Part shown: piece after piece, positions 26,218 through 37,422 of the stretch
Numbering within the stretch: the first letter of the stretch is position 1
How the letters are laid out: the number at the start of each line of letters is the position of its first letter
Source of the DNA: Leifsonia shinshuensis
GTDB taxonomy: Bacteria; Actinomycetota; Actinomycetes; Actinomycetales; Microbacteriaceae
DNA length: 64,000 bases
Reading direction: 5' to 3'
Assembly: GCF_013410375.1 (NCBI RefSeq)
Contig: NZ_JACCFL010000001.1
Location: 310,001 to 374,000, forward strand
Notes under the pieces: generated by a model
The model's input: only the letters and a program-made list of their open reading frames with translations
The model's database searches: none
Told to the model about the DNA's origin: nothing
Position numbers and translations under genes: made by a program

Positions 26218-26772
26218 ATGAGCCTGACACGGAAGCGCCAGAAGGAGCTCGACCGTCTGCGGAGTGACGCGCAGCAGCTGTGGGAGCAGCAGCAGGACGT
26301 GATCGCGAACGCGAACGCACTGGCGGCGGCCGCCCGCAAGCAGGCCGCCCACTACTCCCGTGAAGAGCTCGCACCGCGCGTGCGCGAGGGCTACGAGTCG
26401 TATGTGCGCCCCGCCGCGCAGACGGCGAAGGAGTCGGCGGGACGCTACGCGGGCGTCGCGCGCGATCGCCTCGTCGGCGACGTGATCCCCGCGGTCGGCA
26501 CCGCGGTGGGAACGGCCCTGTCGGTCGTCGACCATGCACGCGCCGCACGCAGCGCCGCCTTCGCCGGCGAATTCACCAAGGCCCGCAAGGAGATCACCAA
26601 GCGCGCGTCCGCCGCCACCGGCAAGTCGGGCCCCGGCGCCGGCACGGTGATCGCGGTCGGTCTCGGGATCGTCGCGGCGGCCGGCCTGCTCTACGCGGTC
26701 TGGCAGACCTTCCGCGCCGACGACGAGCTCTGGGTCGCCGACGAGGAGCCGACGGCCCCGTCCGGCGAGTAA
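26218..26772 (+). CDS. Membrane-anchored helical protein, unknown
   Basis: 184 residues after the ribosome site TGGAGG. The first 130 residues are highly helical and Ala/Arg/Glu-rich (RKRQKELDRLRSDAQQLWEQQ), coiled-coil-like. One C-terminal membrane helix (VIAVGLGIVAAAGLLYAVWQ) and an acidic tail follow. It is a conserved type in Microbacteriaceae, but I know no function. Confidence 0.7.
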   Translation: MSLTRKRQKELDRLRSDAQQLWEQQQDVIANANALAAAARKQAAHYSREELAPRVREGYESYVRPAAQTAKESAGRYAGVARDRLVGDVIPAVGTAVGTALSVVDHARAARSAAFAGEFTKARKEITKRASAATGKSGPGAGTVIAVGLGIVAAAGLLYAVWQTFRADDELWVADEEPTAPSGE

Positions 26773-26861
26773 CGCCGACCACGCTGCAGAGTACCGGCCC
26801 CAGGGTCGAATCGGGGGTTTCCCCGATGGTGCAGGCCTCGTCGCACGACGAGACTCGAGGC

Positions 26862-27062
26862 ATGAACACACTGGAACGACCCCTTGGCGACCGCATCCTC
26901 GGCGGCGTCTGCGCAGGACTCGCCCGCCGCTTCGGCCTCAAGCCGCTGACCGTCCGGGTCCTGTTCCTGCTGTCCCTGCTGCTGCCGGGACCGCAGGTGC
27001 TCGCCTACATCGCGATGTGGATCATCATCCCGTCCGAGCAGCGCGACGTCCGGGTGGTCTGA
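26862..27062 (+). CDS. PspC domain protein
   Basis: A 66-residue protein made only of a PspC domain: LGGVCAGLARRFGLKPLTVRV then a hydrophobic hairpin (LFLLSLLLPGPQVLAYIAMWII) and IPSEQ. PspC domains occur in phage-shock and membrane-stress systems. The ATG at 26862 is preferred over an upstream in-frame start because the domain begins here. Confidence 0.88.
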   Translation: MNTLERPLGDRILGGVCAGLARRFGLKPLTVRVLFLLSLLLPGPQVLAYIAMWIIIPSEQRDVRVV

Positions 27063-27107
27063 CCCCGGGCGACCGAGCCACCGCCGGCCGGGCTACCGCA
27101 CGCCGGG

Positions 27108-27545
27108 CTACCGCTCCGGCCGGGCCAGGTCGCCGAGCCCGGCCATCCGCAGCGCGACGTCGACCAGGTCGACCCGCCGATTCGGGATGCTCGCCAGCGC
27201 GAACCAGGCCGCCTCGTCGGTGGTGCCGCCCAGCTCGTTCCGGAGGCTGCCGCCGGTCACCGTCGCACGGTAGACGATGCGCAGCGCGTGCAACGGTCCG
27301 GCATCCGGCACGAAGCGCGCCTCGGCCGGGACGATCTTCGAGTCGATGCCGAGCAGCTCGTCGGCTCGCGCCTCGAAGCCGGTCTCCTCCGCGATCTCGC
27401 GCACGACGGCGTCGAGCGGATCCTCCCCGGGCTCGATCCCGCCGCCCGGCAGCGTCCAGCCCGAACGCCCGCCCTCGTTCCAGTGCGCGAGCAGGATGCG
27501 CGGGCCGTCCACGATGACGCCGTAGGCGGCGACCCTGATGTCCAT
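27108..27545 (-). CDS. NUDIX hydrolase
   Basis: 145 residues with a full Nudix box, GGGIEPGEDPLDAVVREIAEETGF, carrying the REUxEE metal ligands. It hydrolyses nucleoside diphosphates linked to another moiety, substrate unknown. It is divergent from the Fpg/Nei gene 48 bases away, so a link to oxidised-nucleotide clean-up is plausible but unproven. Confidence 0.93.
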   Translation of the reverse strand: MDIRVAAYGVIVDGPRILLAHWNEGGRSGWTLPGGGIEPGEDPLDAVVREIAEETGFEARADELLGIDSKIVPAEARFVPDAGPLHALRIVYRATVTGGSLRNELGGTTDEAAWFALASIPNRRVDLVDVALRMAGLGDLARPER

Positions 27546-27593
27546 GCCGACACCCTACTGCCGCTCGTCGGTGGGGAGCGGCAGTATGGGGTG

Positions 27594-28457
27594 GTGCCCG
27601 AACTGCCGGAAGTCACCGCCCTCGCCGCCGACCTGGGCGAGCGGCTCAGCGGTCGCGTCATCGACCGGCTGAGCATCGCCGCGTTCTCCGCGCTGAAGAC
27701 CTTCGATCCGCCACCGGAGGCCCTGAAAGGCCAGACGATCACGGGGGTGAGCCGGCACGGCAAGTTCCTCGACATCGCGGCGGGCGACCTGCACATCGTC
27801 ATCCACCTCGCGCGGGCCGGGTGGATCCGCTGGCGCGACACCCCTCCTCCGAAGCCGACCGGGCGCCCGACCAAGGGCCCGCTGGCGGCGCGCCTGGTGC
27901 TCGACGACGGCTCCGGCCTCGACATCACGGAGGCCGGCACCAAGAAGAGCCTCGCCATCTCGATCGTCCGCGACCCGTCGGAGGTGCCCGGCATCGCCCG
28001 CCTCGGCCCCGACCCGCTCGACGCGGCCTTCACGCGGGACGCGTTCGCGGCCATCCTCGCCGGACAGGGCCGCGCCCAGATCAAGGGGGTGCTGCGCAAC
28101 CAGGCGCTCATCGCCGGCATCGGCAACGCCTACTCGGACGAGATCCTCCACGTCGCCAAGATGTCCCCGTTCAAGCCGGCGTCGATGAGCGCCGAGGAGA
28201 TCGACCGTCTCTACGCGGCGCTCGAGTCGACGCTGCACGACGCGTTGGAGCGCTCGGAGGGCCTCGCGGCATCGGAGCTGAAGGGCGAGAAGAAGTCGGG
28301 CATGCGCGTCCACGGCCGAACGGGCCAGCCGTGCCCGGTCTGCGGCGACACCATCCGCCAGGTGATCTTCGCCGACTCCACTCTGCAGTACTGCCCGACC
28401 TGCCAGACCGGCGGCAAGCCGCTGGCGGATCGAGTGCTGTCCCGGTTGTTGAAGTAG
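27594..28457 (+). CDS. Fpg/Nei family DNA glycosylase
   Basis: 287 residues. The GTG at 27594 is chosen because the family needs Pro2-Glu3 after Met removal (V-PELPEVTALA). The conserved Lys region (SRHGKFLDI), H2TH domain (KGVLRNQALIAGIGNAYSDEIL) and C-terminal zinc finger (CPVCGDTI, YCPTCQTGG) are intact. It excises oxidised bases and cleaves the abasic site. The finger carries QYCPTCQTGG rather than the standard Fpg ending, so it may be a Nei-type paralogue. Confidence 0.92.
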   Translation: MPELPEVTALAADLGERLSGRVIDRLSIAAFSALKTFDPPPEALKGQTITGVSRHGKFLDIAAGDLHIVIHLARAGWIRWRDTPPPKPTGRPTKGPLAARLVLDDGSGLDITEAGTKKSLAISIVRDPSEVPGIARLGPDPLDAAFTRDAFAAILAGQGRAQIKGVLRNQALIAGIGNAYSDEILHVAKMSPFKPASMSAEEIDRLYAALESTLHDALERSEGLAASELKGEKKSGMRVHGRTGQPCPVCGDTIRQVIFADSTLQYCPTCQTGGKPLADRVLSRLLK

Positions 28458-28468
28458 CCGCTCGGGCC

Positions 28469-28921
28469 TCAGCAGGCGCAGCTGATGGAGTCGACCGGCG
28501 CCGTCAGGGGGTCGGCGCTGCGGGTAACCGGACCGTTGTCGTCTTCGACAGGCAGCCCTTCCCGCGCCCAGTACTCGAACCCGCCGATCAGCTCCCGCAC
28601 CTGGTAGCCGAGCAGGCTGAACGCGAGTGCGGCGCGGGTAGACCCGTTGCAGCCGGGACCCCAGCAGTACACGACTACCGGCTGGTCGCGCGGCACCAGC
28701 CCCGCGGCGCGCTCCGCGATGTCCGCTGTCGGAAGATGCACGGCGCCCGCGATCCGGCCCTGACGCCAGGCGGCCTCGCCGCGGCTGTCGATCAGGACGA
28801 ACCGCTCCCCCGCGACCTGCGCCGCGCGTACGTCGGAGGGGTCGGTCTCGAACCGGAGCTTCGCCGCGAAGTGCTGTGCGGCCTCGCTGGCCGTCGAGGT
28901 GGTTGTCGAAGTCATCGTCAT
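28469..28921 (-). CDS. Rhodanese domain protein
   Basis: 150 residues (148 from the next Met). A single rhodanese domain: FVLIDSRGEAAWRQGRIAGA, then the active-site loop VYCWGPGCNGSTRAA with catalytic Cys at the YCWGPGC motif. It transfers sulfane sulfur. The C-terminus ends in ISCAC, an extra Cys pair. It is divergent from the Lrp gene, which may regulate it. Confidence 0.87.
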   Translation of the reverse strand: MTMTSTTTSTASEAAQHFAAKLRFETDPSDVRAAQVAGERFVLIDSRGEAAWRQGRIAGAVHLPTADIAERAAGLVPRDQPVVVYCWGPGCNGSTRAALAFSLLGYQVRELIGGFEYWAREGLPVEDDNGPVTRSADPLTAPVDSISCAC

Positions 28922-29014
28922 GGACACAACGGTATTGAGGCCGCAGTCTGAAATGAACAGACGATCGACGGCATCGGTCGCCGCCAGCCGCGATTTCCAT
29001 GCCAGAATCGCGCC

Positions 29015-29476
29015 ATGACCGCGAATCCTCCATTCACCGCCGACGGGGTCGACCGCGCACTCCTCGCAGAGCTGCAGCGGGACGGCCGGCAGTCGATCGC
29101 GGAGCTCGCCCGCACCGTCCACATGTCGAACAGTGCGGTGGCCGAACGCATTCGGAGGTTGGAGGAGGCCGGCGTGATCTCGGGCTACCGGGCGGTGGTC
29201 GACCCCGAGCGCGTGGGCTACGGCATCCTCGCGTTCCTGCGGCTGCGCTACCCGAGCAGCCAGTATGCACCGCTCCACGAACTGCTGGCCGCGACCCCGG
29301 AGGTCGTGGAGGCCCACCATGTCACGGGCGACGATTGCTTCATCCTGAAGGTCGTCGCGACGTCGATGCGCCACCTGGAGCGGGTGTCCGGCGCCATCGG
29401 AACGCTGGGCAGCGTCACGACCAGCATCGCCTACTCGAGCACAGTGCCGGCCAAGCCGATCGAGCCACCGAAATGA
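29015..29476 (+). CDS. Lrp/AsnC family transcriptional regulator
   Basis: 153 residues. An N-terminal HTH (DGRQSIAELARTVHMSNSAVAERIRRL, residues about 18-50) and a C-terminal RAM ligand domain (VVEAHHVTGDDCFILKVVATSM) are complete. These respond to amino acids. The divergent rhodanese gene, 93 bases away, is the likely target. It is convergent with tRNA-Ala. Confidence 0.93.
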   Translation: MTANPPFTADGVDRALLAELQRDGRQSIAELARTVHMSNSAVAERIRRLEEAGVISGYRAVVDPERVGYGILAFLRLRYPSSQYAPLHELLAATPEVVEAHHVTGDDCFILKVVATSMRHLERVSGAIGTLGSVTTSIAYSSTVPAKPIEPPK

Positions 29477-29482
29477 AATGAG

Positions 29483-29557
29483 TGTGGAGCCTAGGAGATT
29501 CGAACTCCTGACATCCTGCTTGCAAAGCAGGCGCTCTACCAACTGAGCTAAGGCCCC
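29483..29557 (-). tRNA. tRNA-Ala (anticodon TGC)
   Basis: The acceptor GGGGCCT pairs with AGGCTCC with one G-T, and the D-arm AGCTCAGTTGGTAGAGC, anticodon loop TTTGCAA and T-arm AGGAGTTCGAATCTCCT are canonical. It follows tRNA-Ile in the gyrA-DUF3566-tRNA arrangement. Confidence 0.96.
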
Positions 29558-29581
29558 GGGAGAAGGTGCCGTCATGGCACG

Positions 29582-29658
29582 TGGTGGGGATACGAGGACT
29601 TGAACCTCGGACCTCTTCGTTATCAGCGAAGCGCTCTAACCGCCTGAGCTATATCCCC
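29582..29658 (-). tRNA. tRNA-Ile (anticodon GAT)
   Basis: The acceptor GGGGATA / TATCCCC, anticodon stem CTTCG-CTGATAA-CGAAG and T-arm CGAGGTTCAAGTCCTCG are canonical. The 3' CCA is encoded (29582-29584), unlike in the neighbouring tRNA-Ala. Confidence 0.96.
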
Positions 29659-29723
29659 GAATGGGCAACAGATAAGAGGGTACCTGATCTGGCCCGGATG
29701 GTGAAATCGAGTGCCGGCCGCGC

Positions 29724-30137
29724 TCAGTTGTTGGTGAAGCCCACGAGCAGGCCGCCCGTGATCTTGACCGACAGGTTGTAGAGCAGCGCGAAGACGGCGC
29801 CGAGCGCGGTCACCACGACGATGTCGAGGATGCCCACCACCAGCGAGAAGCCCATGACCTGGCCGAGGCCGAGGACCGACCGGAGGTCGCCGCCGCCCGC
29901 GCCGGAGATGTCCTTCACCAGGCCGTTGAGCTGGTCGAAGATGCCGGTGCGGTCGAGGACCGTCCAGATCAGGAAGGTGCCCACGATCGCGATGATCGCC
30001 AGGCAGATGCCTGCGAGGAACGAGAGCTTCACGGTCGACCAGAAGTCGACGTAGACGAGCTTCAGTCGCACCTGCTTGGCGGACGTGGGTCGTCGTGTCG
30101 ACTTCCTCGCGAGTTTCTCGGCGACGCTACTGCTCAT
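29724..30137 (-). CDS. DUF3566 membrane protein
   Basis: 137 residues. A basic N-terminus ([18 protein letters not shown]) precedes two membrane segments ([21 protein letters not shown] and [20 protein letters not shown]). The gene sits at the end of the gyrB-gyrA operon in nearly all actinobacteria; its start lies inside gyrA (11-base overlap). Function is unproven. Confidence 0.92.
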   Translation of the reverse strand: MSSSVAEKLARKSTRRPTSAKQVRLKLVYVDFWSTVKLSFLAGICLAIIAIVGTFLIWTVLDRTGIFDQLNGLVKDISGAGGGDLRSVLGLGQVMGFSLVVGILDIVVVTALGAVFALLYNLSVKITGGLLVGFTNN

Positions 30138-32685
30138 CTACGGCTTCATCCTTCCCGGCACGACCGGTTTCATCGTCGGCTACCGATTCTGCATCGGCTT
30201 CCTGGGAATCCAGGTTGCGCTCGGTGTTCTTCGCCAGAGCGATGATCTTGTCGGACTCGGCGAAACGTGCAAAAACGACACCCATGGTGTCTCGGCCCTT
30301 GGCGGGTACCTCGGCCACGGCAGAGCGTACCACCTTGCCGCTGGCAAGAACCACCAGGACCTCGTCGTCCTCGTCGACGATGAGAGAACCCACGAGATCC
30401 CCTCGGTCGTCGCTCAGTTTCGCCACCTTGATGCCGAGTCCTCCGCGGTTCTGGAGGCGGTACTGGTCGGCCGAGGTGCGCTTGGCGTAGCCGCCCTCCG
30501 TCACCACGAAGACGTAGCCCTCGTCCGAGACGACGGCCGCGTCGAGCAGCCGGTCCTCGCCGCGGAAGTGCATCCCGATGACCCCGGAGGTGGAGCGTCC
30601 CATCGGGCGCAGCGCCTCGTCGCTCGCCGTGAACCGGATCGACATACCCTTGCGGGAGACCAGCAGGAGGTCGGAGTCCTCCTCCACCAGCAGTGCGGAG
30701 ACGAGCTCGTCGTCCTCGCGCAGCTTGATCGCGATGATGCCGCCGGACCGGTTGGTGTCGTACTCCTCGAGCGCGGTCTTCTTGATGAGGCCGTCGCGGG
30801 TGGCGAGCACCAGGTACTTCGCGGCCTGGTAGTCACGGATGTCCAGGATCTCCGCGATCTCCTCGTCCGGCTGCATGGCGAGCAGGTTGGCGACGTGCTG
30901 ACCCTTGGCGTCGCGGCCGGCCTCCTGCACCTCGTAGGCCTTGGCGCGGTACACCCGGCCCTTGTTGGTGAAGAAGAGGAGCCAGTGGTGCGTCGTCGTC
31001 ACGAAGAAGTGGTCGACCACGTCCTCGCCGCGCAGCTGGGCGCCCTTGACACCCTTGCCGCCGCGGTGCTGGCTGCGGTAGTTGTCGCTGCGCGTGCGCT
31101 TGATGTACCCGCCGCGCGTGACGGTGACCACCATCTCCTCTTCGGGGATGAGGTCCTCGACGCTCATGTCGCCGTCGAAGCCGAACATGATCTCGGTGCG
31201 GCGGTCGTCGCCGAAGCGGTCGACGATCTCGGTGAGCTCCTCGCTGACGATCGTACGCTGGCGCACCGGGTCGGCGAGGATCGCCTTGAGGTCCGCGATC
31301 TCGAGCTCGATCTGGTCGTGCTCCTCGATGATCTTCTGGCGCTCCAGGGCGGCCAGGCGGCGGAGCTGCATGGCGAGGATGGCGTCGGCCTGCACGTCGT
31401 CGACGTCGAGCAGGTCCTTCAGGCCGTCGCGGGCGTCCTCGACGGTCGGCGACCGGCGGATGAGCGCGATCACCTCGTCCAGCGCGTCGAGCGCCTTGAG
31501 GTAGCCGCGCAGGATGTGGGCGCGCTCCTCCTTCTTGCGGAGGCGGAAGCGGGTGCGGCGCACGATGACGTCGATCTGGTGGTCGACCCACGCCGTGATG
31601 AAGCCGTCCAGCGCGAGCGTCCGCGGGACGTTGTCCACGATCGCCAGCATGTTGGCGCCGAAGTTCTCCTGCAGCTGGGTGTGCTTGTAGAGGTTGTTGA
31701 GCACGACCTTCGCGACGGCGTCGCGCTTGAGGACGATGACCAGGCGCTGGCCGGTGCGGCCGGAGGTCTCGTCGCGGATGTCGGCGATGCCGCCGACGCG
31801 GCCGTCCTTCACCAGCTCGGCGATCTTGATCGCGAGGTTGTCGGGGTTCACCTGGTACGGCAGCTCGGTGACCACCAGGCACACGCGGCCCTGGATCTCC
31901 TCGATGTTGACGACGGCGCGCATCGTGATCGAGCCGCGCCCGGTGCGGTAAGTGTCCTGGATGCCCTTGACGCCGAGGATCTGCGCGCCGGTCGGGAAGT
32001 CCGGGCCCTTGATCCGCTTGATCAGCTCTTCCAGCAGCTCCTCGCGCGAGGCGTCGGGGTTGGCGAGGTGCCACAGGGCGCCGTCCGCGACCTCCCGCAG
32101 GTTGTGCGGCGGGATGTTCGTGGCCATGCCGACCGCGATGCCGACCGAGCCGTTGACCAGCAGGTTCGGGAAGCGGCTGGGGAGGACCGACGGCTCCTGG
32201 GTGCGGCCGTCGTAGTTGTCCTGGAAGTCGACGGTCTCCTCGTCGATGTCCCGGACCATCTCGAGCGCCAGCGGGGCCATCTTGGTCTCGGTGTACCGCG
32301 GGGCCGCCGCGCCGTCGTTGCCCGGCGAGCCGAAGTTGCCCTGGCCGAGGGCCAGCGGGTAGCGCAGGCTCCACGGCTGGACGAGACGGACCAGCGCGTC
32401 GTAGATGGCGGAGTCGCCGTGCGGGTGGAACTGGCCCATCACGTCGCCGACGACGCGGGCGCACTTCGAGAAGGCCTTGTCCGGGCGGTAGCCGCCGTCG
32501 AACATCGCGTAGATCACGCGGCGGTGCACAGGCTTCAGGCCGTCGCGCACCTCGGGCAGCGCGCGCCCGACGATCACGCTCATCGCGTAGTCGAGGTACG
32601 ACCGCTGCATCTCCGACTGCAGGTCGACCTGGTCGATCCTGCCGTGGATGCCGAAGCTCTCGCCGGTGGGGGTCTCGTCCGTCAC
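30127..32685 (-). CDS. gyrA: DNA gyrase subunit A
   Basis: An 852-residue type II topoisomerase subunit with GTG start ([10 protein letters not shown]). The active-site Tyr is in [10 protein letters not shown]. The quinolone-resistance region reads [17 protein letters not shown], Ser and Asp at the main resistance positions, so it looks wild-type. The C-terminal pinwheel has the GyrA-box variant QHRGGKG. It follows gyrB by 46 bases and gives negative supercoiling with it. Confidence 0.98.
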   Translation of the reverse strand: MTDETPTGESFGIHGRIDQVDLQSEMQRSYLDYAMSVIVGRALPEVRDGLKPVHRRVIYAMFDGGYRPDKAFSKCARVVGDVMGQFHPHGDSAIYDALVRLVQPWSLRYPLALGQGNFGSPGNDGAAAPRYTETKMAPLALEMVRDIDEETVDFQDNYDGRTQEPSVLPSRFPNLLVNGSVGIAVGMATNIPPHNLREVADGALWHLANPDASREELLEELIKRIKGPDFPTGAQILGVKGIQDTYRTGRGSITMRAVVNIEEIQGRVCLVVTELPYQVNPDNLAIKIAELVKDGRVGGIADIRDETSGRTGQRLVIVLKRDAVAKVVLNNLYKHTQLQENFGANMLAIVDNVPRTLALDGFITAWVDHQIDVIVRRTRFRLRKKEERAHILRGYLKALDALDEVIALIRRSPTVEDARDGLKDLLDVDDVQADAILAMQLRRLAALERQKIIEEHDQIELEIADLKAILADPVRQRTIVSEELTEIVDRFGDDRRTEIMFGFDGDMSVEDLIPEEEMVVTVTRGGYIKRTRSDNYRSQHRGGKGVKGAQLRGEDVVDHFFVTTTHHWLLFFTNKGRVYRAKAYEVQEAGRDAKGQHVANLLAMQPDEEIAEILDIRDYQAAKYLVLATRDGLIKKTALEEYDTNRSGGIIAIKLREDDELVSALLVEEDSDLLLVSRKGMSIRFTASDEALRPMGRSTSGVIGMHFRGEDRLLDAAVVSDEGYVFVVTEGGYAKRTSADQYRLQNRGGLGIKVAKLSDDRGDLVGSLIVDEDDEVLVVLASGKVVRSAVAEVPAKGRDTMGVVFARFAESDKIIALAKNTERNLDSQEADAESVADDETGRAGKDEAVDEQ

Positions 32686-32731
32686 AGTGCTCTCTTCTCG
32701 TAACCGAGGGGGTGTCTTCGCTGCGGTGTCC

Positions 32732-34864
<2,133 letters not shown>

Positions 34865-35341
34865 TCAGCCGTAAGTATCGCGCGGACCGCGCCCTGGAAT
34901 CGACCTGGGACCGCGTTTCCAGGAGGGGGCGTCCGGCCCTTGAAAACGGATCGACTGGATGTCGGCGTCGGGGAAGCGTTCGCCGATGCGCGCCAGGAGC
35001 TCCGACCGCATCATCCGCAGCTGCGTCGCCCACGCCGTGGACTCGCAGCGCACCACCAGGACGCCGTCGGCGATCTGGTCGGGGACGGCGTGCTTCGCGG
35101 TCTCCTCGCCGGCGAGCTGCTCCCAGCCCTCCAGCAGGTCGGACTTCGCCAGCGGCGCGGTCCAGCCGAGCTGCTGGGCGAGCGCGTCGACCACGTCGCC
35201 GAGGCCGCGCGGGTCGCGACCGGCCCCGAAGGGCTTCGACGCGGACGGGTCGTCCTGCTCGCGGCGGGCGCGACGGCTGCGGGAGGGGGTGCCCGTGAAG
35301 AGCTCCTTCATCCGCAGGTAGACGGCCGACGCCTCGCTCAC
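34865..35341 (-). CDS. dciA: DciA-like DUF721 protein
   Basis: 158 residues, GTG start overlapping the recF stop (GTGA). A disordered basic N-terminus (SRSRRARREQDD) precedes the DUF721 fold (LAKSDLLEGWEQLAGEETAKH, LVVRCESTAWATQLRMM). In bacteria without DnaC, DciA loads the DnaB helicase. The recF-dciA-gyrB order is the usual actinobacterial one. Confidence 0.9.
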   Translation of the reverse strand: MSEASAVYLRMKELFTGTPSRSRRARREQDDPSASKPFGAGRDPRGLGDVVDALAQQLGWTAPLAKSDLLEGWEQLAGEETAKHAVPDQIADGVLVVRCESTAWATQLRMMRSELLARIGERFPDADIQSIRFQGPDAPSWKRGPRSIPGRGPRDTYG

Positions 35342-36492
35342 GATCCCACGATAGTCCCGGCCTCGATCCGCACGGTGTGGGCGGTGAGGGTCTCGGGGAC
35401 GTCGTCGTAGACGGCGGCGGTGATGAGCACCTGCTCGTAACCGGCTACGGCGGTTGCAAGCATGCGCCTGCGGGCCTGATCGAGTTCGGCGAAGACGTCG
35501 TCGAGGATGAGCACAGGGTCGCCGGTGGAGGACTCACGACGCAGCAGCTCGGCGGAGGCGAGCTTGAGCGCGAGCGCGAACGACCAGGACTCGCCGTGGC
35601 TGGCGTACCCCTTGGCCGGCAGCCCGTTGAGCTCGAAGAGCACGTCGTCGCGATGCGGCCCGACCAGGGTGAGCCCGCGCTCCAGCTCCTTCGGGCGCAC
35701 GGCCGCCAGGGCGCCGCGGAACACCTCGGCAGTGTCACCGGCTGAGGTGGTTACAGCGGTGTCGTCCTCATCGTCCTCGTCGTCGACGTGCGCGCCGCGG
35801 ATGGTGAGCTGCGGCAGGAGCCGGGGGTGGTGGTCGTCGCCCGCGACCGACCGGTAGGCCGCGACCAGCGGATCGCTCAGCCGCGCGACCAGATCGAGGC
35901 GCGCGTCCAGGAGCTCCGAGCCGAGCGCGACCAGCCGTTCGTCCCAGATGTCGAGGGTGCCGAGCTGATCGGCCTTCACCCGCGAGGCGCGAGCCGACTT
36001 GAGCAGGGTGTTGCGCTGCTTGAGCACGCGCTCGTAGTCGGCGATGACGGCCGAGAAGCGCGGGTTCCGCTGGATCAGCAGCTGATCGAGGAAGCGCCGG
36101 CGGATCCCCGGCTCACCCCGGACGAGCGCGAGGTCCTCCGGAGCGAACAGGACGCTGGAGAAGTAGCGCGGCAGCTCGCGGGGCTTGATCGCGCCGCGGT
36201 TCACCTGCGCCCGGTTGGGCGAGGACCGGTTGAGCTGCACCTCCACGAGGAGCTCGCGACCGTCGTGCTCGATGCGCGCCCGGACGATCGCCGACTCGGC
36301 ATCCTTGCGGATCATCGCCTGATCGCTCGACACCCGATGCGACCCGAGGGTGCTCAGGTAGCCGAGCGATTCGACGAGGTTGGTCTTCCCCTGACCGTTG
36401 CGGCCGACGAACAGATTGGCGCCGGCCGCGAACGGGACATCCGCGGTGCGATAGTTGCGGAAATCGGTCAGGGAAAGATGCGTAACTCTCAA
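35338..36492 (-). CDS. recF: DNA replication/repair protein RecF
   Basis: 384 residues. Walker A GRNGQGKTNLVES near residue 30, LTLVGPHRDD and the Walker B / D-loop LILDDVFAELDQARR are intact. It helps load RecA at gaps. The start is TTG at 36492, 6 bases after gnd, with no clear Shine-Dalgarno; the N-terminus MRVTHLSLTDFRNY matches the family. Confidence 0.96.
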   Translation of the reverse strand: MRVTHLSLTDFRNYRTADVPFAAGANLFVGRNGQGKTNLVESLGYLSTLGSHRVSSDQAMIRKDAESAIVRARIEHDGRELLVEVQLNRSSPNRAQVNRGAIKPRELPRYFSSVLFAPEDLALVRGEPGIRRRFLDQLLIQRNPRFSAVIADYERVLKQRNTLLKSARASRVKADQLGTLDIWDERLVALGSELLDARLDLVARLSDPLVAAYRSVAGDDHHPRLLPQLTIRGAHVDDEDDEDDTAVTTSAGDTAEVFRGALAAVRPKELERGLTLVGPHRDDVLFELNGLPAKGYASHGESWSFALALKLASAELLRRESSTGDPVLILDDVFAELDQARRRMLATAVAGYEQVLITAAVYDDVPETLTAHTVRIEAGTIVGS

Positions 36493-36498
36493 GGAGGG

Positions 36499-37386
36499 TT
36501 AGTCCACGGCCTTCACGGCGTGGCCGCCGAACTGGTTGCGCAGGGCGGCGACCGCCTTCATCGCAGGCGAGTCCTCCTGGCGCGAGACGAAGCGGGCGAA
36601 GATCGACGCGCTGATGGTCGGCACGGGGACGGCGTTGTTGAGCGCCTCCTCGACGGTCCAGCGGCCCTCGCCCGAGTCCTGCACGAAGCCCTCGATGTGC
36701 TCGAACTCCGGGTCCTGCTCGAGGGCGCGCACCAGGAGGTCGAGCAGCCAGGAGCGGACGACCGTGCCGCGCTGCCACGCCTTGAACGTCCCGGTGACGT
36801 CCTTGATGATGTCCTTCCGGGTGTCGAGGAGCTCGTAGCCCTCGGCGTACGCCTGCATGAGCGCGTACTCGATGCCGTTGTGCACCATCTTCGCGTAGTG
36901 GCCGGCGCCGACCTCCCCGACGTGGACGAAGCCCTCGTCGCGCGGACCCTCCGGGCGCAGCGCGTCGAAGACCGGCATGACCCGCTCGACCTGCTCCTTG
37001 GAGCCGCCGACCATCAGGCCGTAGCCGTTCTCGAGGCCCCAGATTCCACCGGAGACGCCGGCGTCCATGAAGTCGATGCCCTTGGGCGCCAGCTGCTCGG
37101 CGTGCTTGAAGTCCTCGGTGAACTTGGAGTTGCCCCCGTCGATGACCAGGTCGCCCTTCTCGAGCAGCGGTTCCAGGTCGGTGATGACCGAGTCGGTGAT
37201 CTGGCCGGCCGGCACCATGACCCACACGGTGCGCGGAGCGGCGAGCGCGGCGACGAGGTCGGCGAGGGTGGCCACATCCGACACCTCGGGATTGGTGTCG
37301 TAGCCGGTGACCTCGATGCCCTTCTTCTCCAGGCGAGCACGCATGTTGTTGCCCATGCGTCCGAGACCGATGAGGCCGATGTGCAT
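36499..37386 (-). CDS. gnd: 6-phosphogluconate dehydrogenase (decarboxylating, short type)
   Basis: 295 residues, the short NAD-preferring type (YqeC/GntZ), versus about 470 for the long form. Rossmann start MHIGLIGLGRMGNNMRARL, the signature VIDGGNSKFTEDF, and catalytic region GHYAKMVHNGIEYALMQ are present. It makes ribulose 5-phosphate. Lying between dnaN and recF is characteristic of actinobacteria. Confidence 0.95.
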   Translation of the reverse strand: MHIGLIGLGRMGNNMRARLEKKGIEVTGYDTNPEVSDVATLADLVAALAAPRTVWVMVPAGQITDSVITDLEPLLEKGDLVIDGGNSKFTEDFKHAEQLAPKGIDFMDAGVSGGIWGLENGYGLMVGGSKEQVERVMPVFDALRPEGPRDEGFVHVGEVGAGHYAKMVHNGIEYALMQAYAEGYELLDTRKDIIKDVTGTFKAWQRGTVVRSWLLDLLVRALEQDPEFEHIEGFVQDSGEGRWTVEEALNNAVPVPTISASIFARFVSRQEDSPAMKAVAALRNQFGGHAVKAVD

Positions 37387-37422
37387 GATTGTCCTTCTTC
37401 TCTCGTGGAGCGGGACCGGGTC

